A stretch of 20,522 bases of DNA, from contig JAZQUU010000035.1 of NCBI GenBank assembly GCA_045631485.1, positions 1 to 20,522 on the forward strand, read 5' to 3'. Position 1 is the stretch's first letter. Every line of letters starts with the position of its first letter. Below the pieces are notes generated by a model that was given only the letters and a program-made list of their open reading frames with translations, was not told the DNA's origin and did no database searches. The DNA is from SIG452 sp045631485 (lineage in GTDB: Bacteria; Bacillota; Clostridia; UMGS1840). This document shows, piece by piece, positions 1 to 9,700 of this stretch. The translations under genes were made by a program, and so were the position numbers.

Positions 1-1
1 C

Positions 2-1270
2 GGTGTTACCAAAGGCACCTACTATATGAGCCTGAAGGTTCGTCTGGCAGATAAGGATGCAACTACTGACGAAAATCATTATCTGTATGCAGCTGCTTTA
101 AGCGGTATTGGTAGTCCTCAGTACTGGAATGCAACAAAACCTGCTATCAGTAAGGACGGCTGGGCTGAATGTTACGGCGTATTCACTGTAACAGAAGATA
201 CCAAAAAAATTGGCTTCAAGATTATCAATACCCAGGGCGATCAGAGTAAAAACGTAGCAAAAGCAGTATACGAAATTGATGACTTTCTTGTGTATAGCTT
301 AGAAAATGCAAAAAATATTACTGCACCTGCAGAGGTAAACTTTACCGGTGATAATGTTGTGAAATCTCACAACGGTACCTATTATGCAGTATCCGGTAGC
401 GAAGTTTCCTTCACTTATGAAAAAGAAGGATTCGCTTTATCCGCAGAAGGTACTGCACTTATCAACGATGGAACTGCATACACCTTTACCGTAGATTCTT
501 CTGATGTAATCATCTCTGAAATCGACCTGAATCCTTCAACCGAATTTGAAAATCTGGTTGCAGATTCCACCTTTGACGGTGCATTAGATCCGAATGTATG
601 GGTAATGTCTTCCTCTGCAGAAGGTGAAATCACCATCGAAAAAGATACCAAAGATGAAACAAATAATGTTTTAAGAATCGATTGTAGCGAAAATAACAAA
701 GATATCTCTTATGTAAACTACAAATCTGTTCCAGCGGGTACTTACTATATGAACCTGAAAATCCGTCTGGCAGATAAAGATGTAACCACAGATGAAGAGC
801 ATTACGTTTATGCAGCTGCATTAGGCGGCATTGGTGAAGTTCAGTTCTGGGATACCATCAGACCTTCTATCACTAAGGATGGATGGGCTGAATGCCGCGG
901 CGTATTTACTGTAACAGGTGCTACCAATAGCATCGGCTTCAAAATTATCAGTAACCAAGGTGATAACAAGCAGAATGTTGCAAAAGCAGTATACGAAATT
1001 GATGACGTTGTTGTTTATAGCTTAGAAAACGCACAAAACATCGCAGTACCTGCGGAAGCAACCATCACCAGCAACAATGTTGTGAAATCCCACGACACCA
1101 GCTATTATGCAATGTCCGGTAATGATGTTACCTTTACCTACGACGGCGAAGGATTAGAAGCATTATATATCAATGGCGAAGTTGCAACTGCTGTTGACGA
1201 TGTATATACCTGCAGCATCGAAGATGAAGATGTACTGGTATTGGCGATTGCAAATCAGCAGAATGAAGCA
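2..1270 (+). repeat. In-gene tandem duplication, 723-bp period
   Basis: Two consecutive CBM-like plus Ig-like units are offset by exactly 723 bp (241 codons). The period can be measured from the identical DNA block caaaagcagtatacgaaatt, at 258 in the first copy and 981 in the second. Copy A is truncated by the window edge and runs to about 547; copy B runs from about 548 to 1270. Identity is highest in the CBM-like part and falls in the Ig-like part. More copies may lie upstream. Confidence 0.85.
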
Positions 1271-1543
1271 ACCGTAAAATATGCAGTTTCCGCATGCAAA
1301 CCTTATGCAATTTTTGAAGAAGATGCATCTGTTATGGTGCTTGCTGCACATAAAGCAGAAAGCGGTGTTCTTGAAAGCTTATTTAATGGTACCGTTACTG
1401 CTGCTGCAGGACAAATTGTTGACCTGAGCGAAGTTGAAGGCCTTGACTCCATTAAAGATTGGAATACAAAAACCATCTTTACCTGGGATGGTCTGACTGA
1501 TATTACTCCTATCAGAAGCACTTTTTATGTGAGCGGTTTATGA
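2..1543 (+). CDS. Secreted protein of tandem CBM-like and Ig-like modules (5' end missing)
   Basis: The frame is already open at base 2 and reads GVTKGTYYMSLKVRL, which matches SVPAGTYYMNLKIRL in the second copy, so the ATG at 26 is internal and the true start, with any signal peptide, lies upstream. The visible part has two copies of a unit of about 241 residues. Each unit is a beta-rich CBM4/9-like jelly-roll module ending in AVYEIDD(V/F)(V/L)VYSLENA, followed by a short Ig-like module (NNVVKSH...YYA.SG..V.FTY). The last ~90 residues resemble a C-terminal module common in clostridial secreted glycosidases, ending in a ..FTWDGL..ITPI motif. The likely role is extracellular glycan binding. 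No catalytic domain is visible in this part. It ends at TGA 1541-1543, and the same frame continues into the beta-propeller gene, so the two may be one interrupted protein. The family is a structural inference from sequence pattern; the ligand is unknown. Confidence 0.8.
   Translation, partial: GVTKGTYYMSLKVRLADKDATTDENHYLYAAALSGIGSPQYWNATKPAISKDGWAECYGVFTVTEDTKKIGFKIINTQGDQSKNVAKAVYEIDDFLVYSLENAKNITAPAEVNFTGDNVVKSHNGTYYAVSGSEVSFTYEKEGFALSAEGTALINDGTAYTFTVDSSDVIISEIDLNPSTEFENLVADSTFDGALDPNVWVMSSSAEGEITIEKDTKDETNNVLRIDCSENNKDISYVNYKSVPAGTYYMNLKIRLADKDVTTDEEHYVYAAALGGIGEVQFWDTIRPSITKDGWAECRGVFTVTGATNSIGFKIISNQGDNKQNVAKAVYEIDDVVVYSLENAQNIAVPAEATITSNNVVKSHDTSYYAMSGNDVTFTYDGEGLEALYINGEVATAVDDVYTCSIEDEDVLVLAIANQQNEATVKYAVSACKPYAIFEEDASVMVLAAHKAESGVLESLFNGTVTAAAGQIVDLSEVEGLDSIKDWNTKTIFTWDGLTDITPIRSTFYVSGL
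1541..1543 (+). other. Single in-frame TGA between binding modules and beta-propeller
   Basis: The codons on both sides of this TGA are in the same frame. The upstream frame ends ..FYVSGL, and after the stop the frame stays open (KEDLSGNTPESAQTAV WETVPMV..) all the way to 3790. The downstream part has no signal peptide, and I see no ribosome binding site at a usable distance from its first start codon (GTG 1589). AAAGGAAG at 1544-1550 is 38 nt away. One base substitution or a readthrough event would join the two into one protein. Trp is TGG and Gly is GGN throughout the other long genes, which argues against a genome-wide reassignment of TGA. Confidence 0.85.
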
Positions 1544-1588
1544 AAGGAAGATTTATCGGGGAACACTCCTGAATCCGCACAGACTGCT

Positions 1589-3790
1589 GTGTGGGAAACA
1601 GTTCCTATGGTAACTGCTGCAATGAAAGAAAGCGGCATCTCCGGCGGGGAGGGCGGTCAGCGTTTGACTGCCCTCGCCGTGAGCAGTGATGGCAAGCTTC
1701 TGATTGCAGGAACCGACGTTGCAGGCTTGTGGCGTTCGGAAAACGGCGGAAAAAATTGGGAAATGGTGTATGGCGGTCTTTATGCCAAGGGCGTGTTCTC
1801 CGTTGCCATTGACCCTGTGAATAAAAACAGAGTCATTGCATACGGCGGTGCACCTACCCAGGATTCTTCCACAAGATATTCCAATATGGCAAACGGGCTT
1901 TACCTTTCCGAGGACGGTGGTAAAAACTGGAAGTTTGTGCTGCAGCAAAAAGGTGCGGCTCTGAGGTTGAATTTCACAGAGTCTTTAGCGTATGACCCAT
2001 CTTCGTATGATGCGGATGAGGGAATGTGTATGGTGGCATATTGGTCACGTCCCTGGGATCTGCAGGATATGCCGCAAACTTCTGCACCTTATTATACCGG
2101 TGCGGAAATTCAAACCTTTTCCCAAGCAGAAACAGACGGCATTTTAACGCCGTACAGAGCAGATACCAACGCTTTATGGAAGACTACCGACGGCGGTAAA
2201 ACCTGGAATCCTGTTTGCACGGGAATGACAGACGGTATCGTAAAGGTGCATCCCACCAACGGAACGGTGTATGTTTCCAATTTGGATGGTTTTCATAAAA
2301 GCACAGACGGCGGTAACACCTTTACCACCGTGTTAAGCGGAAGAATGATTTACGGGCTGGATGTGATTGACACCTATCCCAACAGAGTTTATGTGAACGA
2401 TTGTGACGGCGTTTGGATGTCGGAAGACTCGGGTGCAACCTTCAGTAAGGTGCGTAGCTTCTATTTTCCGAAGTCCCATGATGAATCCACTCCGGACGGG
2501 ATTGTCAGAAGTTTAAAGGTAAATCCGCATAATCCTGATGAAATGGTGATTGCATCACACAAAATATATAACAGATATCAAAGCGAAAAATATTACACCA
2601 CCACCGGTGGATTAATCTGGCTTTCCTCCGATTATGATAGTTCCAAAGATTTCTTTAAGGCAAACAATCGTGATACCTGCTTTGTCTGGAGCCCGGTAGA
2701 AGACGGAAAGCTTTGGGCATTTGGCGGTGACTGGATTGTTTCCTCCAAGGATTCAGGAAAAAACTATTCCTGGGATTATAATGGCGGAAGTGCCGTATAT
2801 ATGGACGGCAGAGCCGCATTCAACGTTTATAATCCGGATATTTTCTATTATGGTGCTCAGGACTTTCACGGTGCATTAACCACCAACGGCGGCAGCACCT
2901 GGAAGCATATCTGGAAATGGGTAAATTATACCGGAACCAACGGAGTCGGACAGGGCTACGGCTCGGTTTACGGAGCGTATGCAGCAGATGAAAACACCTT
3001 GGTTGCAATCGCTTCCATCGGAAGCTGGGGCGCTGAAAGAAGAATATTTATGTCCTATGATGCAGGTGAAACCTGGACCGACACAGGCGTTGTCGTTTCG
3101 GAAAACACAAGCTACAAATGGTCAGAAATGTGCTATCAGTCACCCACAAATCCTGATGTTCTTTTTGCAGGCAATTACAGAAGTGCCGACAAGGGAAAAA
3201 CCTGGACAGATATGGGTGCCGTTGACGTTGTATGTGCTCATAACCCCTATGACAAAATGGAATTATACGGATATGACGTAAAAGGAAACATTAAGCTTTC
3301 CTACGATGATGGTGCTACCTGGCAGCAGGTGGCAAAAGCTCAGATGCCCGTCGCAGGCGGAACCATCAATGATTTGGCATACGATGGCATCAATAAAGTG
3401 ATATACTATGTTTCGGGAACTTCCTCCTCACGTTCCGTCTATAAGCTTACTCTTACAGATGGCGTGACGAAGAATCTGACCAATAATCTGGTTTCAGGGC
3501 AATTCGGTGTTGCAATGCAGCTGATTACCGTTGACCCCGTGCATCCCGAAGTGGTATATGTGGGAGGACTCCGCAGTGCATTTGTGCAGGAAAATTCTGT
3601 TCAAAGAAGCACCGACGGCGGAAAAACATTTGAAGTAATTTCAACAGGTGGAGCAAACTCTGTTGTAACTTCAGGTCCTTCGGGAGGAATACAACCGTAT
3701 GATATGCTTGTTCATCCCAATACAGGCGAACTGTGGGTGAGCAACGGATGTCGCGGATGGTCCAAAATAGCGCCTCCTTACCAAAAATAA
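1589..3790 (+). CDS. GH74-like Asp-box beta-propeller protein, leaderless as it stands
   Basis: About 730 residues carrying roughly eleven Asp-box (BNR) motifs of the S-x-D-x-G-x-T-W type between residues ~50 and ~684 (SEDGGKNW, TTDGGKTW, STDGGNTF, SYDAGETW, SYDDGATW and others). This implies a large beta-propeller, and the length fits the tandem seven-bladed propellers of GH74 xyloglucanases. Two aspartates sit where GH74 enzymes have their catalytic pair: D43 in GTDVAGLWRS (compare TDIGGAYRW) and D425 in AQDFHGAL (compare GDIGGF). The separation of about 380 residues is close to that in GH74. Endo-glucanase activity on xyloglucan or a related glycan is therefore plausible but unproven; sialidase-like or non-enzymatic propellers share the Asp-box fold. 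The protein is clearly paralogous to the next gene (shared MIYGLDVID.YPNRVYVND and closing ..GW.KIAPPY). GTG 1589 has no ribosome binding site and the frame is open back to 1544, so this is either the C-terminal part of the upstream gene or a pseudogene fragment. Confidence 0.7.
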   Translation: MWETVPMVTAAMKESGISGGEGGQRLTALAVSSDGKLLIAGTDVAGLWRSENGGKNWEMVYGGLYAKGVFSVAIDPVNKNRVIAYGGAPTQDSSTRYSNMANGLYLSEDGGKNWKFVLQQKGAALRLNFTESLAYDPSSYDADEGMCMVAYWSRPWDLQDMPQTSAPYYTGAEIQTFSQAETDGILTPYRADTNALWKTTDGGKTWNPVCTGMTDGIVKVHPTNGTVYVSNLDGFHKSTDGGNTFTTVLSGRMIYGLDVIDTYPNRVYVNDCDGVWMSEDSGATFSKVRSFYFPKSHDESTPDGIVRSLKVNPHNPDEMVIASHKIYNRYQSEKYYTTTGGLIWLSSDYDSSKDFFKANNRDTCFVWSPVEDGKLWAFGGDWIVSSKDSGKNYSWDYNGGSAVYMDGRAAFNVYNPDIFYYGAQDFHGALTTNGGSTWKHIWKWVNYTGTNGVGQGYGSVYGAYAADENTLVAIASIGSWGAERRIFMSYDAGETWTDTGVVVSENTSYKWSEMCYQSPTNPDVLFAGNYRSADKGKTWTDMGAVDVVCAHNPYDKMELYGYDVKGNIKLSYDDGATWQQVAKAQMPVAGGTINDLAYDGINKVIYYVSGTSSSRSVYKLTLTDGVTKNLTNNLVSGQFGVAMQLITVDPVHPEVVYVGGLRSAFVQENSVQRSTDGGKTFEVISTGGANSVVTSGPSGGIQPYDMLVHPNTGELWVSNGCRGWSKIAPPYQK

Positions 3791-3833
3791 AGCGTTTGGA
3801 TTAAAACATTCAATACAGAGACGAGGAGAATAT

Positions 3834-6713
3834 ATGAAAAAGCATATTGCAATTATTTTAACAATAATATTCATGTTTGCAAATCTGCCTGTCTTTGCTG
3901 AGGACGATGAATTGGAGTATACTCCGTATATCAACGGTTATCAGGACGGAACTTTCCGTCCTGATGACTACGTTTCGGTTGCGGAAGCTATCAATATGGT
4001 TGCAAGCCTCAGCACAGAAGCAGAAACAATCGGTGCATCTGATCAGTTTACCGATGTTTCTGCCGACAGCTGGTATCACAATGCAGTTTCGGATTTGAGC
4101 AGCAAGGGATTTTTGGTGAATTTTGATAACCGTTTGAATCCCGATGCACCGATTTCCAGAATGCAGATGGCTTCTTTGGCATATCAGTTGAAAAACGGTG
4201 CCTCCAACATATCTTTCTTAGATATGTTTATTAAGGCTATCGACGACGGAATCATTGTAGGTGACGATTCCGGTTATCGCCCCGATGCAAACCTTACCAG
4301 AGCGGAAGCGGTAACTATGCTCAATCGTGTGCAGATTGCGAAATTCGGCGAACAGAATACCAAAATGTTGTATCAGGCAGCTTTTTCAGATGTAACTCCC
4401 AAGCATTGGGCTTTTCGTGATATTCTTCTTGCTTCTGTTGCGGCACATCAGCTCACATCTCTTCCAGCAGAGGTGCCTGCTGATTATGCTACAAAAACAT
4501 TCGACACATATAATGAAGCAGGCCATCAGTGGGAAACCATTCCCATGGTGACCAAAGAGATGAAAGATCAAGGCGTTATGGGTGGCGAAGGCGGTCAGAG
4601 ACTTTGTGGCTTTGCCATTTCAAGCGACGGACAGACCCTTTTGGTAGGAACTGACGTTGCAGGCTATTGGGCGTCATATAATGGCGGCGAAACCTGGGAA
4701 GCAGGATTCGGTGGTATGTATTCCCGAGGCATTTTTGATTTTTGCTTTGACCCCGTTAACGAGGACAGAGTGTTAGCCTTTGGCGGATATCCCACTCAGA
4801 CGGTATCTTCCGAAAGATCCAATGCGACAAATGGCATTTACCTGTCGGAAGACAGAGGCAGAACCTGGAAACAGGTACTGGTTCAGAAGAACGCTAATAT
4901 GAGCCGTGATTTCAGACAGCAGATTGCCTATGATAAAACTTCTTATGATGCTGAAAAGGACCGTTGTATGGTTGCGTATTGGTCAAGACCGTGGCACCTG
5001 CAAGGGTATCCCACAATGAAAAAATTCTTTGATGAAAGTTTAATTTCTGTTTTTGAAGGAGACCAGAAAGGTCTTTGGAAAACCGAGGACGGTGGCGAAA
5101 CCTGGTTCTTGGTAAATGGCGAAATGTCTGATGGTGTTGTGAAGGTAAATCCTGAAAACGGCACTGTATATGTTGCTAATTTTAACGGATTCCACATCTC
5201 AACCGATGGTGGAAAAACATTTCAAACAATTCTTGGCGGTTGTATGATTTATGGTCTTGATGTGATTGATGCATATCCCAACCGCGTTTATGTGAACGAT
5301 TATAAGAGCGTTCTTATTTCTGAAGACAGCGGGAAAACTTTCGAGAGAATTGAAAGTAAAAACTTCCCCAAATCTTACGATATTACCAATCCCGACAGAA
5401 TCGTAAAAGGGTTAAAGGTAAGTCCTGTGAATCCGCAGCACATGGTGATTGCAGATTTTCAGGGTTCTTCCAGATATTGCAGTACAAAATATTTCTCAAC
5501 CGACGGCGGTGTAAACTGGACTCTGTCCGAATATGACCGTACCGGCGATTTCTTAAAAGCAAATAACCGTGATACCAACTTCTTATGGTCTCCCATTGAT
5601 GAAAATAAAGTGTTTGCATTTGGCGGTGACCACATTGCCACCTCTGCTGATGCAGGGAAGACCTATCATTGGGATTACAATGGTGGTGCGGCAATTTGTG
5701 TAACAGGAAGAAGTGCTTTTAACTTATTCAATCCCGATTTATTCTATTATGGCTCTCAGGACTTCCACGGTGCATACACCAAGGATGGCGGCGAAACCTG
5801 GAAGCATATCTGGAAAGCGACAGGCTCTCAGGGAGCCGGCTTTGTTTACGGATCTTATGCCGCTGATGAAAACACTCTGATTTGTCTCGCTTCTACCGAG
5901 AAACAGATTGACGGAGTTGGAACAGATGGCGGTTGGGACGGCGTCCGTGAAATTCGTGTTTCTCGTGACGGCGGTGACACCTTTGTGAAAACAGGGGTTT
6001 ATAAATTTGATAATCATGCCAAAAAATGGTCAGAACGTTGCTATCAGTCTGCCAACAATCCCGACGTCCTTTTTGCTGCAAACTTCAGAAGTGACGACTA
6101 TGGTTATACCTGGGAAAAAATGGAAGATTGCGACGTGGTATATACACACAATCCGTATGGCAAAAAAGAGCTTTACGGAGCAAAAAATGATAAGGTTGTT
6201 GTTTCCTACGATGATGGTGCTACCTGGGAAGTTGCAACAACTGTATTGATTCCGAAATCATTTGCCGAAACACCCGAAAAGACCGAAATCTGGGATGTTG
6301 CTTATGACGGCGTGAATGATATTATCTATTATGTTTCCGGTATCAACAGCGGCGGTGAATATTTTGCCAAATATCAGAACGGGGTTACCACCGATTTGAC
6401 CGATCGTATTGTAACCACCTACTATGGCAAGAGATTCCAGCTTGTTGAGGTTGACCCCAGATACCCCGATGTTGTATATATTGGTGGTTGCGGCGGCAGC
6501 TATATGGAAGAAAACGGCATTCAGCGTTCGGTTGACGGAGCAGAAACCTTCCAGGTATTATCCGCAAACGGACAAGAAAATACAATCGTAAAAAGTGGAC
6601 CCGCTCACGGATTTTTGGTAAGAGATTTACTCGTACATCCCATTACCGGTGAGCTTTGGGCTATGAACAGTACAAGAGGATGGGCGAAAATTGCACCACC
6701 TTATGAAAACTAA
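3834..6713 (+). CDS. SLH-anchored GH74-like Asp-box beta-propeller protein
   Basis: This 959-residue protein begins with a signal peptide (MKKHIAIILT..., probable cleavage after ..LPVFA, ~residue 22). About three SLH repeats follow between residues ~28 and ~205 (INGYQDGTFRPDDYVSVAEA; FTDVSADSWYHNAV; GYRPDANLTRAEAVTML; FSDVTPKHW). A linker leads to a beta-propeller from W233 to the end with about twelve Asp boxes (residues ~281-909). The GH74-type aspartate pair is present as D274 (GTDVAGYWAS) and D643 (SQDFHGAY). SLH domains usually bind pyruvylated secondary cell-wall polymer, so the enzyme is probably held on the cell surface. GAGGAG at 3823-3828 lies 5 nt before the ATG. It is a paralogue of the upstream propeller but intact, and anchored by SLH rather than joined to CBM-like modules, so the two may be complementary enzymes for one substrate. 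The GH74 assignment rests on motif and length, not on a search; the substrate is inferred. Confidence 0.75.
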   Translation: MKKHIAIILTIIFMFANLPVFAEDDELEYTPYINGYQDGTFRPDDYVSVAEAINMVASLSTEAETIGASDQFTDVSADSWYHNAVSDLSSKGFLVNFDNRLNPDAPISRMQMASLAYQLKNGASNISFLDMFIKAIDDGIIVGDDSGYRPDANLTRAEAVTMLNRVQIAKFGEQNTKMLYQAAFSDVTPKHWAFRDILLASVAAHQLTSLPAEVPADYATKTFDTYNEAGHQWETIPMVTKEMKDQGVMGGEGGQRLCGFAISSDGQTLLVGTDVAGYWASYNGGETWEAGFGGMYSRGIFDFCFDPVNEDRVLAFGGYPTQTVSSERSNATNGIYLSEDRGRTWKQVLVQKNANMSRDFRQQIAYDKTSYDAEKDRCMVAYWSRPWHLQGYPTMKKFFDESLISVFEGDQKGLWKTEDGGETWFLVNGEMSDGVVKVNPENGTVYVANFNGFHISTDGGKTFQTILGGCMIYGLDVIDAYPNRVYVNDYKSVLISEDSGKTFERIESKNFPKSYDITNPDRIVKGLKVSPVNPQHMVIADFQGSSRYCSTKYFSTDGGVNWTLSEYDRTGDFLKANNRDTNFLWSPIDENKVFAFGGDHIATSADAGKTYHWDYNGGAAICVTGRSAFNLFNPDLFYYGSQDFHGAYTKDGGETWKHIWKATGSQGAGFVYGSYAADENTLICLASTEKQIDGVGTDGGWDGVREIRVSRDGGDTFVKTGVYKFDNHAKKWSERCYQSANNPDVLFAANFRSDDYGYTWEKMEDCDVVYTHNPYGKKELYGAKNDKVVVSYDDGATWEVATTVLIPKSFAETPEKTEIWDVAYDGVNDIIYYVSGINSGGEYFAKYQNGVTTDLTDRIVTTYYGKRFQLVEVDPRYPDVVYIGGCGGSYMEENGIQRSVDGAETFQVLSANGQENTIVKSGPAHGFLVRDLLVHPITGELWAMNSTRGWAKIAPPYEN

Positions 6714-6718
6714 GGAGG
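6713..6718 (+). promoter_or_regulatory. AGGAGG ribosome binding site deciding the start at 6726
   Basis: AGGAGG follows directly after the stop of the preceding gene. The first ATG (6720) is only 1 nt away, too close to use, whereas the second ATG (6726) is 7 nt away. The start is therefore set at 6726, giving MKRYIALMIAALL. The overlap of stop and ribosome binding site suggests translational coupling. Confidence 0.8.
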
Positions 6719-6725
6719 AATGATA

Positions 6726-9700
6726 ATGAAGAGATATATCGCATTGATGATAGCTGCGTTGCTATGCATGCAGACTCTTTTTGTGTGCAATGTTGCGTAT
6801 GCGGCCGCTACACCTCTTAACAATTTAATTACAGATGGCGATATGGAAACGGATGCCGTTCCTGCAGGATGGGCTGTTTCGTCTAATGCACCGGGATCCA
6901 CACTTTCTATCGTTACAGACAGTGCAAATCCCAACAACAGAGTTCTGAGATTCGACGGAACCGGTAATACCGGTAATATTTCCTATTGTTCTAATTCTGT
7001 TTCATTAAGTAGTGGGTACTATTATTCATTTAAAATAAGAGTGGCTGCAGATGATACAAATACAGGCAATATTTACCTTTACACTCAGGTAAATGCTCAG
7101 GGGGCAAATACCACTGACAGACCTAAACTGAGAAAAGGTGAATGGATTACTGTTTCCGGATATGTTTCCGGTAGCGGACGAAAATTATCTTTTAAAATGG
7201 TAAGCACCACATCATCAGGAAACGACAACATCAAGAATGCTATTTACGAAATTGATGATGTGGTAGTTTGTAACCCCGCAGACGCTGTTGAATTCACACC
7301 GATTATTGTTTATGACGGTGCAACCCTTCGTTGGAAATCCGGTGTTGTGGAAATGAATGGCACAACCTATGCAAAAGCGGGAAGCGAAGCTTCTTTTACC
7401 CTGAGTGCACCGTTAGGATATGAAATTGACTCTGTTACCTTAAACGGCGAGAATATTGAAGGGGTTGACGGACTTTATACCTTTACCATTCCCGATGACC
7501 TTTCGTGCTTAATCAATATCGCTACGGTAGAAGACTTGGGTATTCCTCATATCTTAGCGATGGAACCTGAAAACTGCATCAATATGGACCCCTGTGATGC
7601 GGTTGTAACCGTGAGCTTTGACAGAGAGATGGATATCACCACTCTGACAGAAGATAATATCTTGGTGCAGCCGTCTGCCACCTTCCGTGCAGAAGTAGCA
7701 GCAGCGGATTACACCTATGATCTTATTTTTGATGAATTGAGTGCGGGAACCGAATATTCCCTTACTTTTACAAACGGTGTGCAAACCGACAGACCGATGG
7801 GTCTTGAAGAAGAATACACCTTCACCTTTACCACTGCACAGGATGTTACCAATATTCTTGAAAACGGTGATATGAGTGCAGACACAGATTTATATTACAT
7901 CAATTCCGATACCACTCCTTCTTATAAAATCGTTGGCGGCGAGAGAGTTTTGTACTGGAATATCGGATGGCAGAATGCTCCCATCAGCCAGTATGTGAAC
8001 GGTGCAAACAGAGAGGTAGCATATCAGTTCATCCCCGGTCACAAGTATTATTCCGAAGCGAAAATTATGGCAACGCAGGATATTAAGATTGGTTGGCGTT
8101 TGATGTATATCACAGAAACAAACAACTCCACTACCGCACATCCTGCAACAGTATCCTGGGTAAATGTGAGAGCAGGGGAATGGACAGACATTTCCTATCT
8201 GTTTGAGCAGATTCCTGCAAACGTTCTTCCCACCTCCCTTGGTTATGCGGTAAGACTTGTAGCTCAATCAGACAGCTATCCCGTGGAAGCATACATAGAC
8301 GATTGGGGCTTATATGATCGCACCGTTGCACCGGCAGGTGTGCCCGAGTTGGTTAGCTCAACCCCCGTAAACGGTGCAACCGGTATTCAGCCCGGAACCT
8401 TGGATGTAACCTTGGAATTTAACAAACCTATGCTTCCGAAATCTGCAAAAAATATTGAAGTAACCAATGCAGATGTGAAAGGCATCGAGTTTTCTGCTGA
8501 TAAAAAATCCTGCGTGGTATCTTTGGATAACATCAGAGTAAACCGTACCATCAATATGACCTTAAAGAACCTGTCTTCTTTGGCAGGTGAGGAAATGGAA
8601 GAGCAGGTGCTTACCTTTGCAACAAGAGAAATCAGTACCGCAACTCCGGTGTTAACCGCAACTCCCGATGGTACCGTGAAAACTCACACAACAGGCTTAT
8701 CAATGGAGATTACCTCTGATTTACCCATTGACGGACCTGTTGACAGAGCGTCTGTGACCTCTGTTCCCGAGAATTTAATTGAAAAGATTGAATGGTCTGA
8801 AACCAATCCTGAAGTTATGAAGCTTGTATTCAATCAGGCGGCATTGGTTCTCGGCGGAAGCTACAGTGTGACTCTTCTGCCTACCATCCAATCTCAGGCA
8901 GGCACAAGTATCAATGAAACCACAATCGCATTTGAAACTATGACCGCCACTGAAACTGTTGATTTATATCAAACCGTGGTTCAGGGAAATGACAGAGCGG
9001 GACTCATCAACTTTTTAAATACGAATTATAAAGATTTAAATAATGAAGATACTCTGTTTTCCGAAGTGATTTATTCGGACAGCACATTATTAAATCAGTT
9101 TGTTACTGATTTGTTGAGCTCCACAGACAGTTCTGCCACTGCAGAGGAAATTTCCGAAACTGTTTGGGAAACCGCAATTTTGACAATTGCTAACGAGTCC
9201 GGTGATACAAGTGTTGTGAAGAAATCTGTGGACAGTATTTTAAATCAGGCAGATAAAACCGGTCTCAAAAATACCTACACCGATTTTCTCACATCAACCA
9301 TGCAAACTGCATTGCTTGATAATATTGTAGCTGAAACAGGCGATTTTGCGAATGTGGAAGAATATATCAGCTTTGTGGAAGAGGATATTATTTTAAATGC
9401 ATTCAAAAACGCAAACGGTTGGGCAGCAGTGCAGAAAATCTTTAATGATAACAGAGACTTCTTTGCTCCCACAACCCAAGCATTGATTGATATGGCAAAC
9501 ATTTCTCAGTATAAAACAGACATCTATGGTAGTCTTCAGGGAATGAATGCTGACAACGAGAGTCAGGTATATAACCTGTTATACGCGGCATGTTATGCAG
9601 ATTATTCCAACGACATCCCGGGTGGTGTTATCGGAGGTATTACCGGTGGAGTCATCGATGAGGTTGGCGGTGGAGGCGGCGGCGGAGCCGTTGCGATTCC

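Noticed and set aside
2..1270. CRISPR or insertion-sequence origin for the long repeats
   Set aside because: The repeats are in-frame protein modules of 241 codons with no spacers, terminal inverted repeats or transposase. No transposon, tRNA, rRNA or CRISPR signal was seen anywhere in the window.
1541..1543. Genome-wide recoding of TGA to Trp or Gly (codes 4 or 25)
   Set aside because: About 15 kb of other coding sequence uses TGG for Trp and GGN for Gly with no internal TGA, and the transporter gene ends properly at TGA overlapping the next ATG.
1540..1572. Mini ORF starting at the ATG that overlaps the TGA (MKGRFIGEHS)
   Set aside because: It is only 10 codons, in another frame and without a ribosome binding site upstream; at most a reinitiation by-product.
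1553..1948. Minus-strand ORF of 131 codons opposite the first propeller gene
   Set aside because: It is antisense to well-supported coding sequence, with no recognised domain and no promoter or ribosome binding site; a shadow of the opposite gene.
7890..8267. Minus-strand ORF of 125 codons inside the SLH protein gene
   Set aside because: It lies wholly within a CBM-like module on the other strand, has Cys/His-rich random-looking sequence and no initiation signals.
9653..9690. GC-rich Gly-codon run (ggcggtggaggcggcgg..) as a possible regulatory repeat or slippage site
   Set aside because: It encodes the Gly-rich linker between the helical region and SLH repeats in the intact reading frame; ordinary for such proteins.
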